The notes: generated by a model from the letters alone, not told the origin. Positions 31,692 through 42,147 are shown, counted from the stretch's first letter. The stretch is DNA of 64,000 bases from Rhodococcus_F sp040656415 (GCF_040656415.1 NZ_JBFAMC010000001.1:930001-994000), one strand, 5' to 3'. Program-made: numbers and translations.

Positions 31692-33340
31692 CGGAACTGG
31701 TAGGCCGGTTGGTACTCGTCCATAGCTCTCGGTCGGCCGATGAACGCAGTCTCAGAGGAGATAGTGACCAGCATGAGTTCAATGCTGGTCCCCCCAGTCG
31801 AGAGTAGGATCCGGTCACCGATTGCGTCCGGCTGGACAATGGACAGGTCGGGTTCTGCGCCCGGCCACTGGCTGGGATCGCCGTAGAGGTAAATCGCGGT
31901 GACACCCGCTCGTGGTTGAAAGGCAGCGACGCCGTCGAATACCACGGTGTTGAATCTGTTGTCCGATTGTGCGTTACGACCAGCGATCCGCAGTCGGTCC
32001 GGAGTTGCGATCGAGTCGATCAACGATGACCACGTCTCGGGGCGAGCGGTGTGAATGAGCACTCGGGCCCCCGTGGCGATAGCCCGGAACACCAATTGCT
32101 GAGCAAGATACAGCTCGCCGGCGACATAGACCGAGCTGACGCCGGCACCGGCGACACGGGCTGTGATTCCGTAGCCGTTGTGATCGGAACCGATGAGCTG
32201 GCCACAGCCGGCGGGTGGCAACCGCAGTGCACGGAGTTCCTCGACGGGGACGTCGGCGAGTGGCATCACGTCGTCGAGATCGGACACGGCGAGTGGAAGA
32301 TTGGACAGCAAACCGTCCCGGTGGCGGCCCTGCATCGAGATGAGTCCGTCAATCGCGAGCGGTTCGGGGATCGTACGGGTCGTTACCCGGCAGGCTGCGC
32401 CGATCTTCACCTGACCGTCGATTTCGCTGGGACGGAGCCGGATCGTCACAGTCGTGCCGAGGCTGGCGGGAATCCAGAGTTGGGCGAGCAAATCTCTCGT
32501 CAGGTACAGGGGATCGATTCCGTAGCCCGTGTTGGACACCCCGGGAAGCTGCGCATGCTTCCACTTCTCCGTGAAGGTCTTCGGATCGACGCCTCGGCTG
32601 ATCTGCGAGGCGGCGGAGTCGACTTCCGGTGCAGTGAGGATTCGCGCACGGCAGCCGGATTCGGCCAGCGCGCGAACGACGCGAGTCGCGGCGATCGTGA
32701 TAGCGCGGGAGGCGCCTTCTTCGCCCCCGCCTCGCTTGGCTACGGCCTCGGTGCTCTCGGTGGCGTCGAACCGCAGGGCCAGCCACACCATCCGGGTTGC
32801 GGTCGCAGGCAGCGGGCCCACCAGTTTCTCGTAGACTTCGGTGGCCGGGGTACCGGGGGCGGTGCGATATCCGTGGCTGACGATGTCTATTCCGCTCAAC
32901 GAGATGTCGTGTTGCTGAAGGCACTCCGCAAGTGCATCGGTGGGAAGCGCGTGCGTCATCTCGAACTTGTCGCGGGTGATCTGGGTCAGGCTCCCCGCGG
33001 GTGGAAGGACTTCGACGACCGCGACCACGCTCCCACCCTCCCAGCGGAGTCCGATGGACAGGCCTGTTGGACCCTGGAAGCTGACCGTTCGGGGAGTCGA
33101 TTGCTCAGGTTTGGTCAAGTAGCGCCACAAGGTGCGGAGCCAGTCATCGCACGACCGGCCCCCTATCGGGACGAGCGTCACGAGGAAGAGCACGGCGGCA
33201 ATAGCCAGCGCACCCCACCACACCAGCCCGAAGAATGTGGCCAGTGCGGACCCCGCAATGGCCACCAACTGCGCGATGATCACGGTGCTTGCCGAAAACC
33301 GATGCGACAAAGGCCGATGTCTGACAAGCGAACGGTCCAC
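31688..33340 (-). CDS. eccE: Type VII secretion protein EccE
   Basis: A 550-residue protein with two closely spaced membrane segments near the N-terminus (TVIIAQLVAIAGSALATFFG and WWGALAIAAVLFLVTLVP, about 20-60). A long soluble region follows, containing the EccE domain (WEGGSVVAVVEVLPP, LWIPASLGTTVTIRLR). EccE lies at the periphery of the ESX membrane complex. ESX-4 of M. tuberculosis lacks eccE, while the M. abscessus locus has it, so this is the fuller version. GTG start after GGGGAGGGG. It diverges from eccB over 110 bases. Its 3' end overlaps the FMN reductase gene by four bases. Confidence 0.83.
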   Translation of the reverse strand: MDRSLVRHRPLSHRFSASTVIIAQLVAIAGSALATFFGLVWWGALAIAAVLFLVTLVPIGGRSCDDWLRTLWRYLTKPEQSTPRTVSFQGPTGLSIGLRWEGGSVVAVVEVLPPAGSLTQITRDKFEMTHALPTDALAECLQQHDISLSGIDIVSHGYRTAPGTPATEVYEKLVGPLPATATRMVWLALRFDATESTEAVAKRGGGEEGASRAITIAATRVVRALAESGCRARILTAPEVDSAASQISRGVDPKTFTEKWKHAQLPGVSNTGYGIDPLYLTRDLLAQLWIPASLGTTVTIRLRPSEIDGQVKIGAACRVTTRTIPEPLAIDGLISMQGRHRDGLLSNLPLAVSDLDDVMPLADVPVEELRALRLPPAGCGQLIGSDHNGYGITARVAGAGVSSVYVAGELYLAQQLVFRAIATGARVLIHTARPETWSSLIDSIATPDRLRIAGRNAQSDNRFNTVVFDGVAAFQPRAGVTAIYLYGDPSQWPGAEPDLSIVQPDAIGDRILLSTGGTSIELMLVTISSETAFIGRPRAMDEYQPAYQFR

Positions 33341-33450
33341 GGTCCCCTCCCCAACTACCTGAACCAGCAGACCGCTACCGTCCGCCGTGAAGACTTTCGA
33401 GGGAACTGTACTGTGTCACCTCGAGCGCAGCGCAGTACGGGGGAGGAACA

Positions 33451-34923
33451 ATGGCATCAACACCTACCACCCGGTGGCAGGTCAACGGGTACCGCTTTCT
33501 GGTCAGGCGGATGGAACACGCACTGATACGGCGTGACGTACGCATGCTGCACGACCCAATGCGGTCTCAGTCGCGGGCGCTTGCCGTGGGAGTCGTGATC
33601 GCCTCACTCGGACTCGCCGCCTGTGCCGCGCTGGCACTGTTCCGTCCCCAGGACAAGATCGGTAACGCATCGATTGTCGTCGCCAAGGATTCGGGCGCCA
33701 TGTTCGTTGCGATGGGGGACACGCTTCGGCCCGTGCTCAACCTCGCCTCCGCTCGGTTGATCGTCGGCAAGGCCGAGTCCCCCGTAATCGTCAAGGAATC
33801 CGAGATCGATACGCGGCCACGCGGAGCACTCGTCGGAATCCCCGGCGCGCCGTCGGCATTGCCGACCAGCGATCCCGGAGCGAAGACCCCTTGGACCGTA
33901 TGTGATTCGATTGCCGAGGACGGACATCGTTCCGTCACGACATCGGTCATCGTCGGCGAGAGAGAAGATACGGACGGCGGCTCAGTGCTCGCCGGGAATC
34001 AGGGGTTACTCGTCTCGACCGCCGACGCGACGTACCTGCTGTACGACGGCAAGCGGGCGAGAATCGATCTCGATGATCCGGCGGTCACCCGTGCGCTGGA
34101 TCTCGAGGGGACACGGCCACGGCCGGTCAGTGTGGGCTTCGTCAACGCCGTTCCCGAGGTGCCCCCACTCGTGGCCCCGGTCATTCCGGGGGCGGGTGAT
34201 CAGCCTCGGTTCGCTTTGCAGGACAAGGTCGTGGGCTCGGTCTTCATGTCCAGGCTCTCTTCCGAGACCTCGTACTACGTTGTTCTCCGTGACGGAATCC
34301 AGAAGATCAGCTCAGCTGTCGCGAACCTGATCTTCCTTTCGGACTCCCAAGGCGACACGGAGATGTCCAGCGTCTCACCCGATGCCATCAATCGGATTCC
34401 GTCGGTGGAGCAGCTCGCGGTGGCCGACTTTCCGAAGTCGGCTCCAAAGGTCGTCGACGCATCTGAAAGCCCTGTGAGTTGTATGAGCTGGAAGCCGCTG
34501 CGTGCGCCGGACGACTCCGAGTCGCGTGGTCCCGCAGCCGAGTTGGCCCTCTTTGCCGGACGTACGCTACCGATCCCGAACGACGCTCGCCCGGTCAGAC
34601 TGGCGCAGGCCGACGACAGCGGTGACAACGCGGACTACGTGTACGTTGAACCCGGTGCGAGTGGCTTCGTCCAATCTACGGGGATCGAGCCGACCAGTAC
34701 GCGGCGCGACAGCAGCTTCTTCGTTGCGGACACGGGCGTCAGATTCGGTATCCCGGATGAAGAATCCGCGAAGGCATTGGGCATGGTGGGCCCGCAACCT
34801 GTCGCTCCCTGGCAGATCCTCGGGCTCTTGGCTCAGGGACCGTCGCTGGGGAAGTCCTCGGCTCTGGTTGCACACGACGGGGTAGCCCCCGACCTTCGCC
34901 CCGCGCCCGTCGCGTCCAACTGA
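33451..34923 (+). CDS. eccB4: Type VII secretion protein EccB
   Basis: A 490-residue protein starting MASTPTTRWQVNGYRFLVRR, the conserved EccB start. One membrane segment lies at about 42-64, followed by a large extracytoplasmic domain with paired cysteines (TVCDS and SCMSW) and the four-repeat beta-propeller-like EccB core. It forms the periplasmic dimer of the ESX complex. GGGGGAGGAA precedes the ATG. It is convergent with mycP across a perfect terminator palindrome. Confidence 0.93.
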   Translation: MASTPTTRWQVNGYRFLVRRMEHALIRRDVRMLHDPMRSQSRALAVGVVIASLGLAACAALALFRPQDKIGNASIVVAKDSGAMFVAMGDTLRPVLNLASARLIVGKAESPVIVKESEIDTRPRGALVGIPGAPSALPTSDPGAKTPWTVCDSIAEDGHRSVTTSVIVGEREDTDGGSVLAGNQGLLVSTADATYLLYDGKRARIDLDDPAVTRALDLEGTRPRPVSVGFVNAVPEVPPLVAPVIPGAGDQPRFALQDKVVGSVFMSRLSSETSYYVVLRDGIQKISSAVANLIFLSDSQGDTEMSSVSPDAINRIPSVEQLAVADFPKSAPKVVDASESPVSCMSWKPLRAPDDSESRGPAAELALFAGRTLPIPNDARPVRLAQADDSGDNADYVYVEPGASGFVQSTGIEPTSTRRDSSFFVADTGVRFGIPDEESAKALGMVGPQPVAPWQILGLLAQGPSLGKSSALVAHDGVAPDLRPAPVASN

Positions 34924-34936
34924 GACGGGGAAGACG

Positions 34937-34970
34937 TTCGGGCCGGCACCGATATCGGTGCCGGCCCGAA
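34937..34970. terminator. Bidirectional terminator between eccB and mycP
   Basis: A perfect 34-base palindrome (TTCGGGCCGGCACC, central GATATC, then the mirror arm) is followed by a run of A on the plus strand. With TT arms on both sides it can stop both convergent transcripts. Confidence 0.75.
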
Positions 34971-34992
34971 AAATGTCCGGGGTTTGTGGCGT

Positions 34993-36384
34993 TCAGTTCC
35001 GCGCGGACTTGGACTGGAGTCGCCGACGGATCGGGAACGATGCCAGTACGCCGACTACGAGCAGAGCGCTGAGGGTTCCAGCGGTCGCCAACGCGACGTC
35101 GCGGGGTCGATTGTCAGGGGGAATGGTTGGCGGAAGGGCGTCGATCTCGACCGAGCGAGGCTCCTGGAGCGCAACTCCTTCGAGTGGAACATTGGCGGTA
35201 ACCGCCGCGAGTGGGTTGATGATGCCGTGGCCGACCAACGGATTCCACCCTTCTGCAGGGGCGTGGGCCGTGGCTTCGATCCGGGCCATGACCTGCTGCG
35301 CGGACAGATGTGGGAATCGCGATCGGACGAGCGCGGCCGTCGCCGAGACATAGGGGGCTGCGAAGCTGGTCCCGTCCACCGCCTGCGCAGTGCCCTGCGC
35401 GGAGTATGTGGTGTTCGTCAGGGCGTCGGTGGTCGGATGCAGCGACGTGATGCCAGTCCCCGGGGCGGCAACGTCGACCCACGGACCAGCCAGGCTGAAG
35501 CTGCTCGGCGATCCATTCGGGTCGACGGATCCGACGGTGAGGACGTAGTCGTCGTACCATGCGGGAGTCGCGATCGTGCTGACCGAGTCCCACAGGTCGG
35601 CGTCCGGCCGAAGTGGGTCGACCGGGGGATTCTGGATCTTGCATCCGCTGGGATCGAGGTTGCCCGCCGCAGCAACGACAACCGCGTCTTTCACCGTGAC
35701 GGCGTATTTGACGGCGGAACCCAAATACCGGTCCCCGCTGCCGATTCCTTCGGCGGCCGTCTTGCAGGCAACTTCGGAGATGTTGATTACGGTGGCTCCC
35801 CTGTCTGCCGCTCGCCGGATCGCCGCGGCCATCGTCACCACATTCCCGTACCCGCCGACCGAGTTTCCCGCATTGTCGACCTCGTCGATCCGGCCCTTGG
35901 GACTGTATGCGCTGCTCGTTTGCCGGATGGTGAGGATCTGGGAATCCGGCGCGCCACCCGAGAAGCCTGAACCGGGAACCTGCTTGGCGCCGATAAGGCC
36001 GGCGACGAGCGTCCCGTGCGCGTCGCAATCGGTCGTCCCGGTCTCGTTTGCCACCAAGTCGCCGCCGTCAATGAGATCGGGAAGACGAGGGTGCGGTGCG
36101 ACGCCGGTATCGATGACCGCGACGATCTGGCCTGCTCCCCGAGTGATGGGCCACACGGACTCGAAGTCGAGGTCGCGTTGAGAGACTTGGACGTCCGGGC
36201 CGTCCGGTACGTTCACTGCGCCCGCGCACGGGCGACGTTGCTCGACGGGCGTGGTGTCCGGTGGCGGCACGAGGTCGACGTCGATGGGGGCGGGAACTAC
36301 CGCGGAAGCCCCGCCTTGGCCGATGATTGCGGCGACCGACAGTATCGCCGTGGCCAGGACGAGGTGGGTGCGCCGGCGCCTCAC
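34993..36384 (-). CDS. mycP4: Mycosin, subtilisin-like membrane serine protease of the ESX system
   Basis: A 463-residue protease. A signal peptide spans about 1-28, then the S8 triad Asp92 (VIDTGV), His123 (DAHGTLVAG) and Ser340 (DGTSFAAP), with oxyanion Asn242 (AAAGN). One C-terminal membrane segment (about 428-452) and a basic cytosolic tail RRRLQSKSARN follow. MycP stabilises the ESX complex and can process substrates. The GTG start overlaps the eccD stop. The very long frame upstream of it is the eccD gene read in another frame. All catalytic residues are intact. Confidence 0.94.
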   Translation of the reverse strand: MRRRRTHLVLATAILSVAAIIGQGGASAVVPAPIDVDLVPPPDTTPVEQRRPCAGAVNVPDGPDVQVSQRDLDFESVWPITRGAGQIVAVIDTGVAPHPRLPDLIDGGDLVANETGTTDCDAHGTLVAGLIGAKQVPGSGFSGGAPDSQILTIRQTSSAYSPKGRIDEVDNAGNSVGGYGNVVTMAAAIRRAADRGATVINISEVACKTAAEGIGSGDRYLGSAVKYAVTVKDAVVVAAAGNLDPSGCKIQNPPVDPLRPDADLWDSVSTIATPAWYDDYVLTVGSVDPNGSPSSFSLAGPWVDVAAPGTGITSLHPTTDALTNTTYSAQGTAQAVDGTSFAAPYVSATAALVRSRFPHLSAQQVMARIEATAHAPAEGWNPLVGHGIINPLAAVTANVPLEGVALQEPRSVEIDALPPTIPPDNRPRDVALATAGTLSALLVVGVLASFPIRRRLQSKSARN

Positions 36385-37895
36385 AGTCCACGCATCAGCG
36401 AGTAGAGACCGGTCACCCAGCACACCAGGGGAACGATCGATGCGATCAATGCGAGGTCGATCAACTCGGCGACTCGCCGCATCACGGGCGAGAATTCGCG
36501 ACGCGGAGCGAGGATTCCCAATACCAGCGCACCCACAGCAAATGCGATTGCGGCGCCGAACAACGCGATAGCCGCGCCGGGCACGGCAACTGCTGCGGCG
36601 GTGAGCAACAGAGTCAGGAGCAGTACCCCCCCGGCGATCAGCGGGACAGCCTGTTCGGCGCTGCTGTAGGTACGTCCTCGGAACATCAAGGTGGCAGCCG
36701 TCGCGGCGGCAAGTGATACACCCGCCCACGAGATCCCGGATTGCGTCCCGGGGTGGACGGCCATCAACGCGCCTACCACGGCGAGAGCTGTCATCGAACC
36801 GACCAGACCCGTGAGGTACTGGCGGCCACGCGCCGCGCGTTGCGCGATGGATTCGAACGAGGGCATCGTCACGTCGTCGTCCGGAGAGGCCTCGGAGGGA
36901 TCGACCGGAGTGCCCGGCGCGGGGACCGGCGGAAGGGGAAGCTTCGCGAGCAGGATCGACACTCGCGCGGAGAAAGCCAGGCCGATCAATGCGGCCGCAA
37001 CGACGCCAGCTCCGACCGCGGCCACCGAGCTTTCCGTCAGTGTGGCCACGAGCGCGGCGGCAGAACCGAACAGGGAGAAAACCGACAACCCGGTGAACAA
37101 CCTCAGTCCGACGCCGCCCAGCCTCAGCGCAAGGACTGCGGTGCTGCCCGCCAGAACGAGTCCGAGTAGGGCGTGTGGGGCGTCGAGGTCGCCGGGCACG
37201 AAGAGCATGCCCGCGGCGAACGCGAGTGGAACAGCGCACCCGCTGAGGACGACAGAGCTTGCTGCGTCACCATAAACGCGACCTGTGACGGCTCCGGCGA
37301 TCAGGAACAGGATTGCCATAAGCAGAGCGCAACCCGCTCCGAGGAACCCTTTCGTCCCGGCCTCGGACCACAGGAGTGCGAAAGAACCGACGACTGTGGC
37401 GAGCACTGCAGCGATGGAGCCGACGGCCCGGGCGGCGCCTCGGGTCCACTCGCGGTCCCCCTCGGCGTCGGCGATTGCGACGTTGTACATGATGTCGTCG
37501 AAGAGAGGAGCTGGCGCGCTGGCCTGCACACTCTCCAGAATCAACAGGTCGCCGTCACGAATTCCGTGCTCATGCAAAGTCAGGGTGGTCGACAACGGTG
37601 ACTGCCCGATCTTCGCGAGCACCCACTCGCTGGGTTCGTACTCCTCGAGTGAGTCATCGAAGTCGTTGGTGCTGCGATGGCTGCGGATGGTGTCGACGAT
37701 CCCAGGAATGAGGATGGCGAGCGGCACGCCGGACGGCACGGCCATGTCGACCTGCGAATGTGTCGACAGCACCGTGATCCGGCACAAGTCGGTGGCGGCG
37801 CTCGGGCGGACGGAAGACGGAGCCCCCCGCGATTGGTCATGGGTGATGGACAACTGAAATTCCCCCAACTCTTCCGACGCGACAACCCGTTGCAC
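36381..37895 (-). CDS. eccD4: Type VII secretion integral membrane protein EccD
   Basis: A 504-residue protein. Residues about 35-125 are a ubiquitin-like cytosolic domain (LCRITVLSTHSQVDMAVPSGVPLAILIPGI). About eleven membrane segments fill 160-504, broken by a cytosolic loop rich in Pro and Asp (about 325-350). Two EccD copies form the membrane vestibule of each ESX protomer. The first codon is uncertain: the GTG used here lacks a clear ribosome site, and a start some 15-30 codons later is possible. It diverges from eccC and overlaps mycP by four bases. Confidence 0.9.
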   Translation of the reverse strand: MQRVVASEELGEFQLSITHDQSRGAPSSVRPSAATDLCRITVLSTHSQVDMAVPSGVPLAILIPGIVDTIRSHRSTNDFDDSLEEYEPSEWVLAKIGQSPLSTTLTLHEHGIRDGDLLILESVQASAPAPLFDDIMYNVAIADAEGDREWTRGAARAVGSIAAVLATVVGSFALLWSEAGTKGFLGAGCALLMAILFLIAGAVTGRVYGDAASSVVLSGCAVPLAFAAGMLFVPGDLDAPHALLGLVLAGSTAVLALRLGGVGLRLFTGLSVFSLFGSAAALVATLTESSVAAVGAGVVAAALIGLAFSARVSILLAKLPLPPVPAPGTPVDPSEASPDDDVTMPSFESIAQRAARGRQYLTGLVGSMTALAVVGALMAVHPGTQSGISWAGVSLAAATAATLMFRGRTYSSAEQAVPLIAGGVLLLTLLLTAAAVAVPGAAIALFGAAIAFAVGALVLGILAPRREFSPVMRRVAELIDLALIASIVPLVCWVTGLYSLMRGL

Positions 37896-38148
37896 CGATG
37901 CGACACGATCGACGATCGTTCACTGATCGTCGCCCGATTTGATCACGGGAACCCTACTCGACGGCGATCGTGGCCACCAGTAAGTACTGCTGCAGGGCCC
38001 CGCACACTACCGAAGGACCTCCGGTGTGCGGAGCGTCTGCCATGGACTAACCTCTGACATCGCGGCTCGGCAACAGGGAGCGTCTGCGGTTACCGGGTTC
38101 GGATCCGTTGCCAGGTCGTGGTCGGTTGACTATGGGGGGACTGGGCAA

Positions 38149-41100
38149 GTGAGCACAATTCGGTTCGTGCGCAAGGCGCGCCGCGAGATCCCGCGCATTC
38201 CAGGTGGCGAAGTAAGCCTGCAGGCTCCCCCGGAGATTCCACGCCTCGTCCCCGGCAACCTCGTCACCAAACTCCTGCCCGTCGTGATGGTTGTGGCCAT
38301 GGTCGGGATGGTCGCACTGATGTTCACATCGGGGATCGCCCGAAACCCGATGTCGATGCTGTTTCCCATCATGATGATGGTGTCGATGCTCGGCATGCTG
38401 GCCAGTGGTGGCCGCAGCGGGCCCAAAGCCTCCGAGGCGAACGAAGATCGCAAGGACTATCTTCGCTACCTCGACCAACTGCGACAAGATGTCAACGCGA
38501 CTGGCGAGCAACAGCGCAAGGCGCTCGACTGGAGCCATCCCGAACCCGGTCTGTTGTGGACGATTGCGGGCACGGCGCGCATGTGGGAGCGCCGTACCAC
38601 CGATCCCGACTACTGCCACGTGCGGGTGGGCCGGGGCAGTCAGAGGCTCGCGACCCGTCTGATCGCCCCGGAGACCGGACCGGTCGAGGACCTCGAACCG
38701 GTATCGGCGGTGTCGTTGCGTCGGTTCGTCCGCGCGCATTCGGTGGTTCAGGATCTACCCACGGCAGTCTCGCTACGTGGATTCGCCGCGATCTCGGTGG
38801 AAGGTGAGCGAGCCACCGCACGATCCCTGGTCCGGTCGATGCTGATGCAGTTGTGTGCATTTCACGGGCCGGACAACCTCTTGGTCGCAGTCGTGTGTGG
38901 GCCCGACACGGAACGCGAGTGGGACTGGGCCAAATGGCTACCCCACGCGCAGCATCCGGAGTCTTCCGACGGTGTCGGCTCCTCTCGCATGATCTACGGA
39001 TCGATCCTCGAACTCGAATCGGCGCTCGGCCCCCAGTTGTCGATACGAAGTCGTTTTTCGCGCAATGCGCCTGCTGCGCCAGGTGTCCCTCAGGTTGTGA
39101 TCGTCGTGGACGGCGGCATTCTCGAGGGGGAGTCCGGACTGATCACCGACGGTGGAGTGGAGTCCACGACCGTCCTCGACATCAGCGGTTTCTGTCCACG
39201 GCTGACCGCTACGCGAGGACTGCAGTTGGTGGCCGAGGACGGCTCCATCGGTGCCCGAAGTGGGACGGGTGTGGAGATGTTCGCCTCAGCGGACCTGGTG
39301 AGTGCGCATCAGGCGGAGACCTTGGCCCGGCGTCTTGCGCCATACCGCACGCCATCGCAGACGACAGTCGATGCCGGAGACGACGATCAGCCCGTTCAGA
39401 CTTGGAGCCAGATGCTCGGTGTAGGCGATGTCGGTCGCCTCAACCCAGACCACGCGTGGCTTCCCAGGCAGGGACGGGATCGGCTCCGGGTTCCGATCGG
39501 TTTGGGCGTCGACGGTCAACCTGTCGAGATCGACCTGAAGGAGTCCGCAGAAAACGGGATGGGTCCGCACGGCCTGTGTATCGGTGCCACCGGATCGGGT
39601 AAGTCCGAATTCCTGCGAACATTGGTGCTCGGGCTCATCGCGACGCATTCTCCTGATGCTCTCAACCTCATCCTCGTCGACTTCAAGGGCGGCGCGACCT
39701 TCCTCGGTCTCGAGGACGCACCACACGTCGCCGCGGTCATCACCAACCTGGCCGAGGAACTGGCCATGGTGGACAGGATGCGGGACGCACTCGCCGGGGA
39801 GATGAACCGGCGCCAGGAACTTCTCCGTTCGTCGGGCAACTTCGCCAACGTCACCGAGTACGAGAAGGCACGGCAGGCCGGCGCCGACCTCGATCCGCTG
39901 CCCGCCCTGTTCATCGTGGTGGACGAGTTCTCCGAGTTGCTCAGCCAGCAGCCTGACTTTGCGGACCTGTTCGTCGCCATCGGGCGACTCGGCCGATCGC
40001 TTCACATCCACCTGCTCCTGGCGAGTCAGCGCCTCGAAGAGGGGAAATTGCGCGGACTCGACAGCCACCTGTCCTACCGCGTAGGGCTCAAGACCTTCTC
40101 GGCCAACGAATCACGCACGGTGCTTGGCGTTCCCGACGCCTATCATCTGCCCGCGGCACCAGGTGCCGGGTACCTCAAGTGCGACTCGGCGGAGATCGTT
40201 CGCTTCCAAGCGTCCTACGTGTCCGGAACATACGAGGGTGAACGAATTGTAGGCACACAACACTCGGGTGGCGCGACGGTCGAAATGCGCCCCAAGATCT
40301 TCACCGCCTCGCCTGTCGCTGTCGATGTCGTCGACATCCCCGCCGAACCGCAGGTCTTCGACCAGACCGAGATGCCGGCTGAGACGAGAACAACCATCGA
40401 CGTTGTGGTCGAGCGGGTCAGGAATCACGGGACGAAGGCGCACGAAGTGTGGCTCCCGCCGCTTGACGAGGCACCGACACTCGACCAGCTGCTTCCGAGG
40501 TCCGTACTCACCGAACCGGTTCCTGCACTCAGCTCGCTGCGTACGCCGATAGGCATCATCGACCGCCCCTACGACCAGCGGCGCGACCCGCTCATCGTGG
40601 ATCTGTCCGGGTCGGCAGGCAACATGGCGGTGGTCGGTGGGCCGCAGTCGGGCAAGTCGACCGCGATCCGCACCTTGATCATGTCGCTGTCAGGTACGCA
40701 CTCCGCAGAGCAGGTCCAGTTCTACTGCCTCGACTTCGGTGGCGGAACGCTGGCCGGTTTGGCGGACCTCGCGCACGTCGGTTCGGTTGCCAACAGACTC
40801 GATGTCGACCGGGTTCGTCGCACCGTCGCGGAGATGGGCACTATCGTGCGGCAGCGCGAGGAGCGCTTCCGCGACCTGGGCGTCGAGTCGATGGCCGAGT
40901 TCCGGCGACTGCGGGCGGCTGAGCCCGACAGTGCTGCCGTGGCAGGGGTCGCTCAGGATCCGTTCGGAGACGTTTTCCTCGTCATCGACGGCTTCGGCAG
41001 TATCCGGCAGGAATTCGAGGCACTCGAACAGCAAATCACCAACCTGGCGACCCAAGGTTTGTCGTACGGTGTGCACGTTGTGCTCACCGCTTCGCGATGG

Positions 41101-42147
41101 GGTGAGATCCGGCCCGCACTCAAGGATCAACTCGGAACTCGGATCGAGTTGCGACTCGGTGATCCGTCCGACTCCGATCTCGGTCGCAAGGCGGCGGCAC
41201 TCGTTCCCGAGGGCAGGCCCGGCCGCGGCATGACACGAGACGGTCTGCACCTGATGATCGGCCTGCCGAGATTCGACGGAAGCTCAGACCCGAACGACCT
41301 GGCATCGGGTGTTGCACAAGCGGTGTCGTCTCTCAGCGCAGCAACGGAAGGTAGGCACGCGCCTGCAGTACGCATGCTGCCGGAGCAGATCGCACGCCAG
41401 GACGTGCTCCGCGCGGCGGGGTCGTGGCCGTCGTACGTCGACCGTGAGCGCAAGAATCTGCAGATCCCCATCGGCCTCGACGAGGCAGAGCTTGCGCCGA
41501 CGTTCCTGAACTTCGCCGAGCAACCGCACTTCCTGGTGTTCGGCGACAGCGAATGCGGAAAGACCACGCTGCTGCGCAACATCTGCGAAGGCATCATGGC
41601 CTCGAACACCGGCAAGCAGGCGAAGATCATTGTCGGCGACTACCGACGCACGATGCTCGGGGTCGTCGAATCCGAGCACTTGGCTGCGTACGCTCCGTCG
41701 TCAGACCTGTTGACGACGAACATGAACGATCTCGCACGTGTGTTGCAGTCACGCATGCCGAGCGCGGATGTCAGCCAGCAACAACTGCGGGACCGATCTT
41801 GGTGGACGGGTCCGGAGATATTCGTTGTCGTCGACGATTACGACCTCGTTGTGACATCCAGCGGGAATCCTGTCGCGGCGATCGTCGAATATTTGCCGCA
41901 TGCAAGGGATATCGGGTTCCACCTGATCATCGCGCGACGCTCCGGCGGCGCGGCGCGTGCACTGTACGAGCCTGTGATCGCGCGGATGCGTGATCTGGTG
42001 TCCGCGGGTCTGGTGATGAGTGGCAGCCGTGACGAAGGCAACCTCCTCGGAACGGTGCGCGCGAGTGCCATGCCTCCGGGCCGTGGCACCCTGGTGACCC
42101 GGGGCGGCACCGGTCTCGTCCAGATCGCGTGGATGCCCCCGACATGA
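38149..42147 (+). CDS. eccC4: Type VII secretion FtsK/SpoIIIE-type ATPase EccC
   Basis: A 1332-residue motor protein. Two membrane segments lie at about 40-60 and 68-86, then a stalk domain, then three ATPase domains. Walker A motifs: GATGSGKS (479-486), GGPQSGKS (830-837) and GDSECGKT (1132-1139). Walker B: FIVVDEF (Asp592-Glu593) in domain 1, FLVIDGF (Asp947, no Glu) in domain 2 and FVVVDDY (Asp1229) in domain 3. Only domain 1 has the full catalytic pair, matching the known pattern where domains 2 and 3 bind substrates. It is a single chain, as in ESX-4. The GTG start was picked at STIRFVRKARREIPRIP, the conserved beginning; the longer upstream frame is unlikely. Confidence 0.95.
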   Translation: MSTIRFVRKARREIPRIPGGEVSLQAPPEIPRLVPGNLVTKLLPVVMVVAMVGMVALMFTSGIARNPMSMLFPIMMMVSMLGMLASGGRSGPKASEANEDRKDYLRYLDQLRQDVNATGEQQRKALDWSHPEPGLLWTIAGTARMWERRTTDPDYCHVRVGRGSQRLATRLIAPETGPVEDLEPVSAVSLRRFVRAHSVVQDLPTAVSLRGFAAISVEGERATARSLVRSMLMQLCAFHGPDNLLVAVVCGPDTEREWDWAKWLPHAQHPESSDGVGSSRMIYGSILELESALGPQLSIRSRFSRNAPAAPGVPQVVIVVDGGILEGESGLITDGGVESTTVLDISGFCPRLTATRGLQLVAEDGSIGARSGTGVEMFASADLVSAHQAETLARRLAPYRTPSQTTVDAGDDDQPVQTWSQMLGVGDVGRLNPDHAWLPRQGRDRLRVPIGLGVDGQPVEIDLKESAENGMGPHGLCIGATGSGKSEFLRTLVLGLIATHSPDALNLILVDFKGGATFLGLEDAPHVAAVITNLAEELAMVDRMRDALAGEMNRRQELLRSSGNFANVTEYEKARQAGADLDPLPALFIVVDEFSELLSQQPDFADLFVAIGRLGRSLHIHLLLASQRLEEGKLRGLDSHLSYRVGLKTFSANESRTVLGVPDAYHLPAAPGAGYLKCDSAEIVRFQASYVSGTYEGERIVGTQHSGGATVEMRPKIFTASPVAVDVVDIPAEPQVFDQTEMPAETRTTIDVVVERVRNHGTKAHEVWLPPLDEAPTLDQLLPRSVLTEPVPALSSLRTPIGIIDRPYDQRRDPLIVDLSGSAGNMAVVGGPQSGKSTAIRTLIMSLSGTHSAEQVQFYCLDFGGGTLAGLADLAHVGSVANRLDVDRVRRTVAEMGTIVRQREERFRDLGVESMAEFRRLRAAEPDSAAVAGVAQDPFGDVFLVIDGFGSIRQEFEALEQQITNLATQGLSYGVHVVLTASRWGEIRPALKDQLGTRIELRLGDPSDSDLGRKAAALVPEGRPGRGMTRDGLHLMIGLPRFDGSSDPNDLASGVAQAVSSLSAATEGRHAPAVRMLPEQIARQDVLRAAGSWPSYVDRERKNLQIPIGLDEAELAPTFLNFAEQPHFLVFGDSECGKTTLLRNICEGIMASNTGKQAKIIVGDYRRTMLGVVESEHLAAYAPSSDLLTTNMNDLARVLQSRMPSADVSQQQLRDRSWWTGPEIFVVVDDYDLVVTSSGNPVAAIVEYLPHARDIGFHLIIARRSGGAARALYEPVIARMRDLVSAGLVMSGSRDEGNLLGTVRASAMPPGRGTLVTRGGTGLVQIAWMPPT

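Noticed and set aside
32051..33526. 491-codon plus-strand frame opposite eccE
   Set aside because: eccE in the other strand has membrane segments and family motifs; this frame is Gly/Asp/Arg-rich without motifs and runs into eccB.
36384..37239. Very long mycP with 285 extra N-terminal codons
   Set aside because: The extension is eccD read in another frame; a signal peptide begins right after the chosen GTG.
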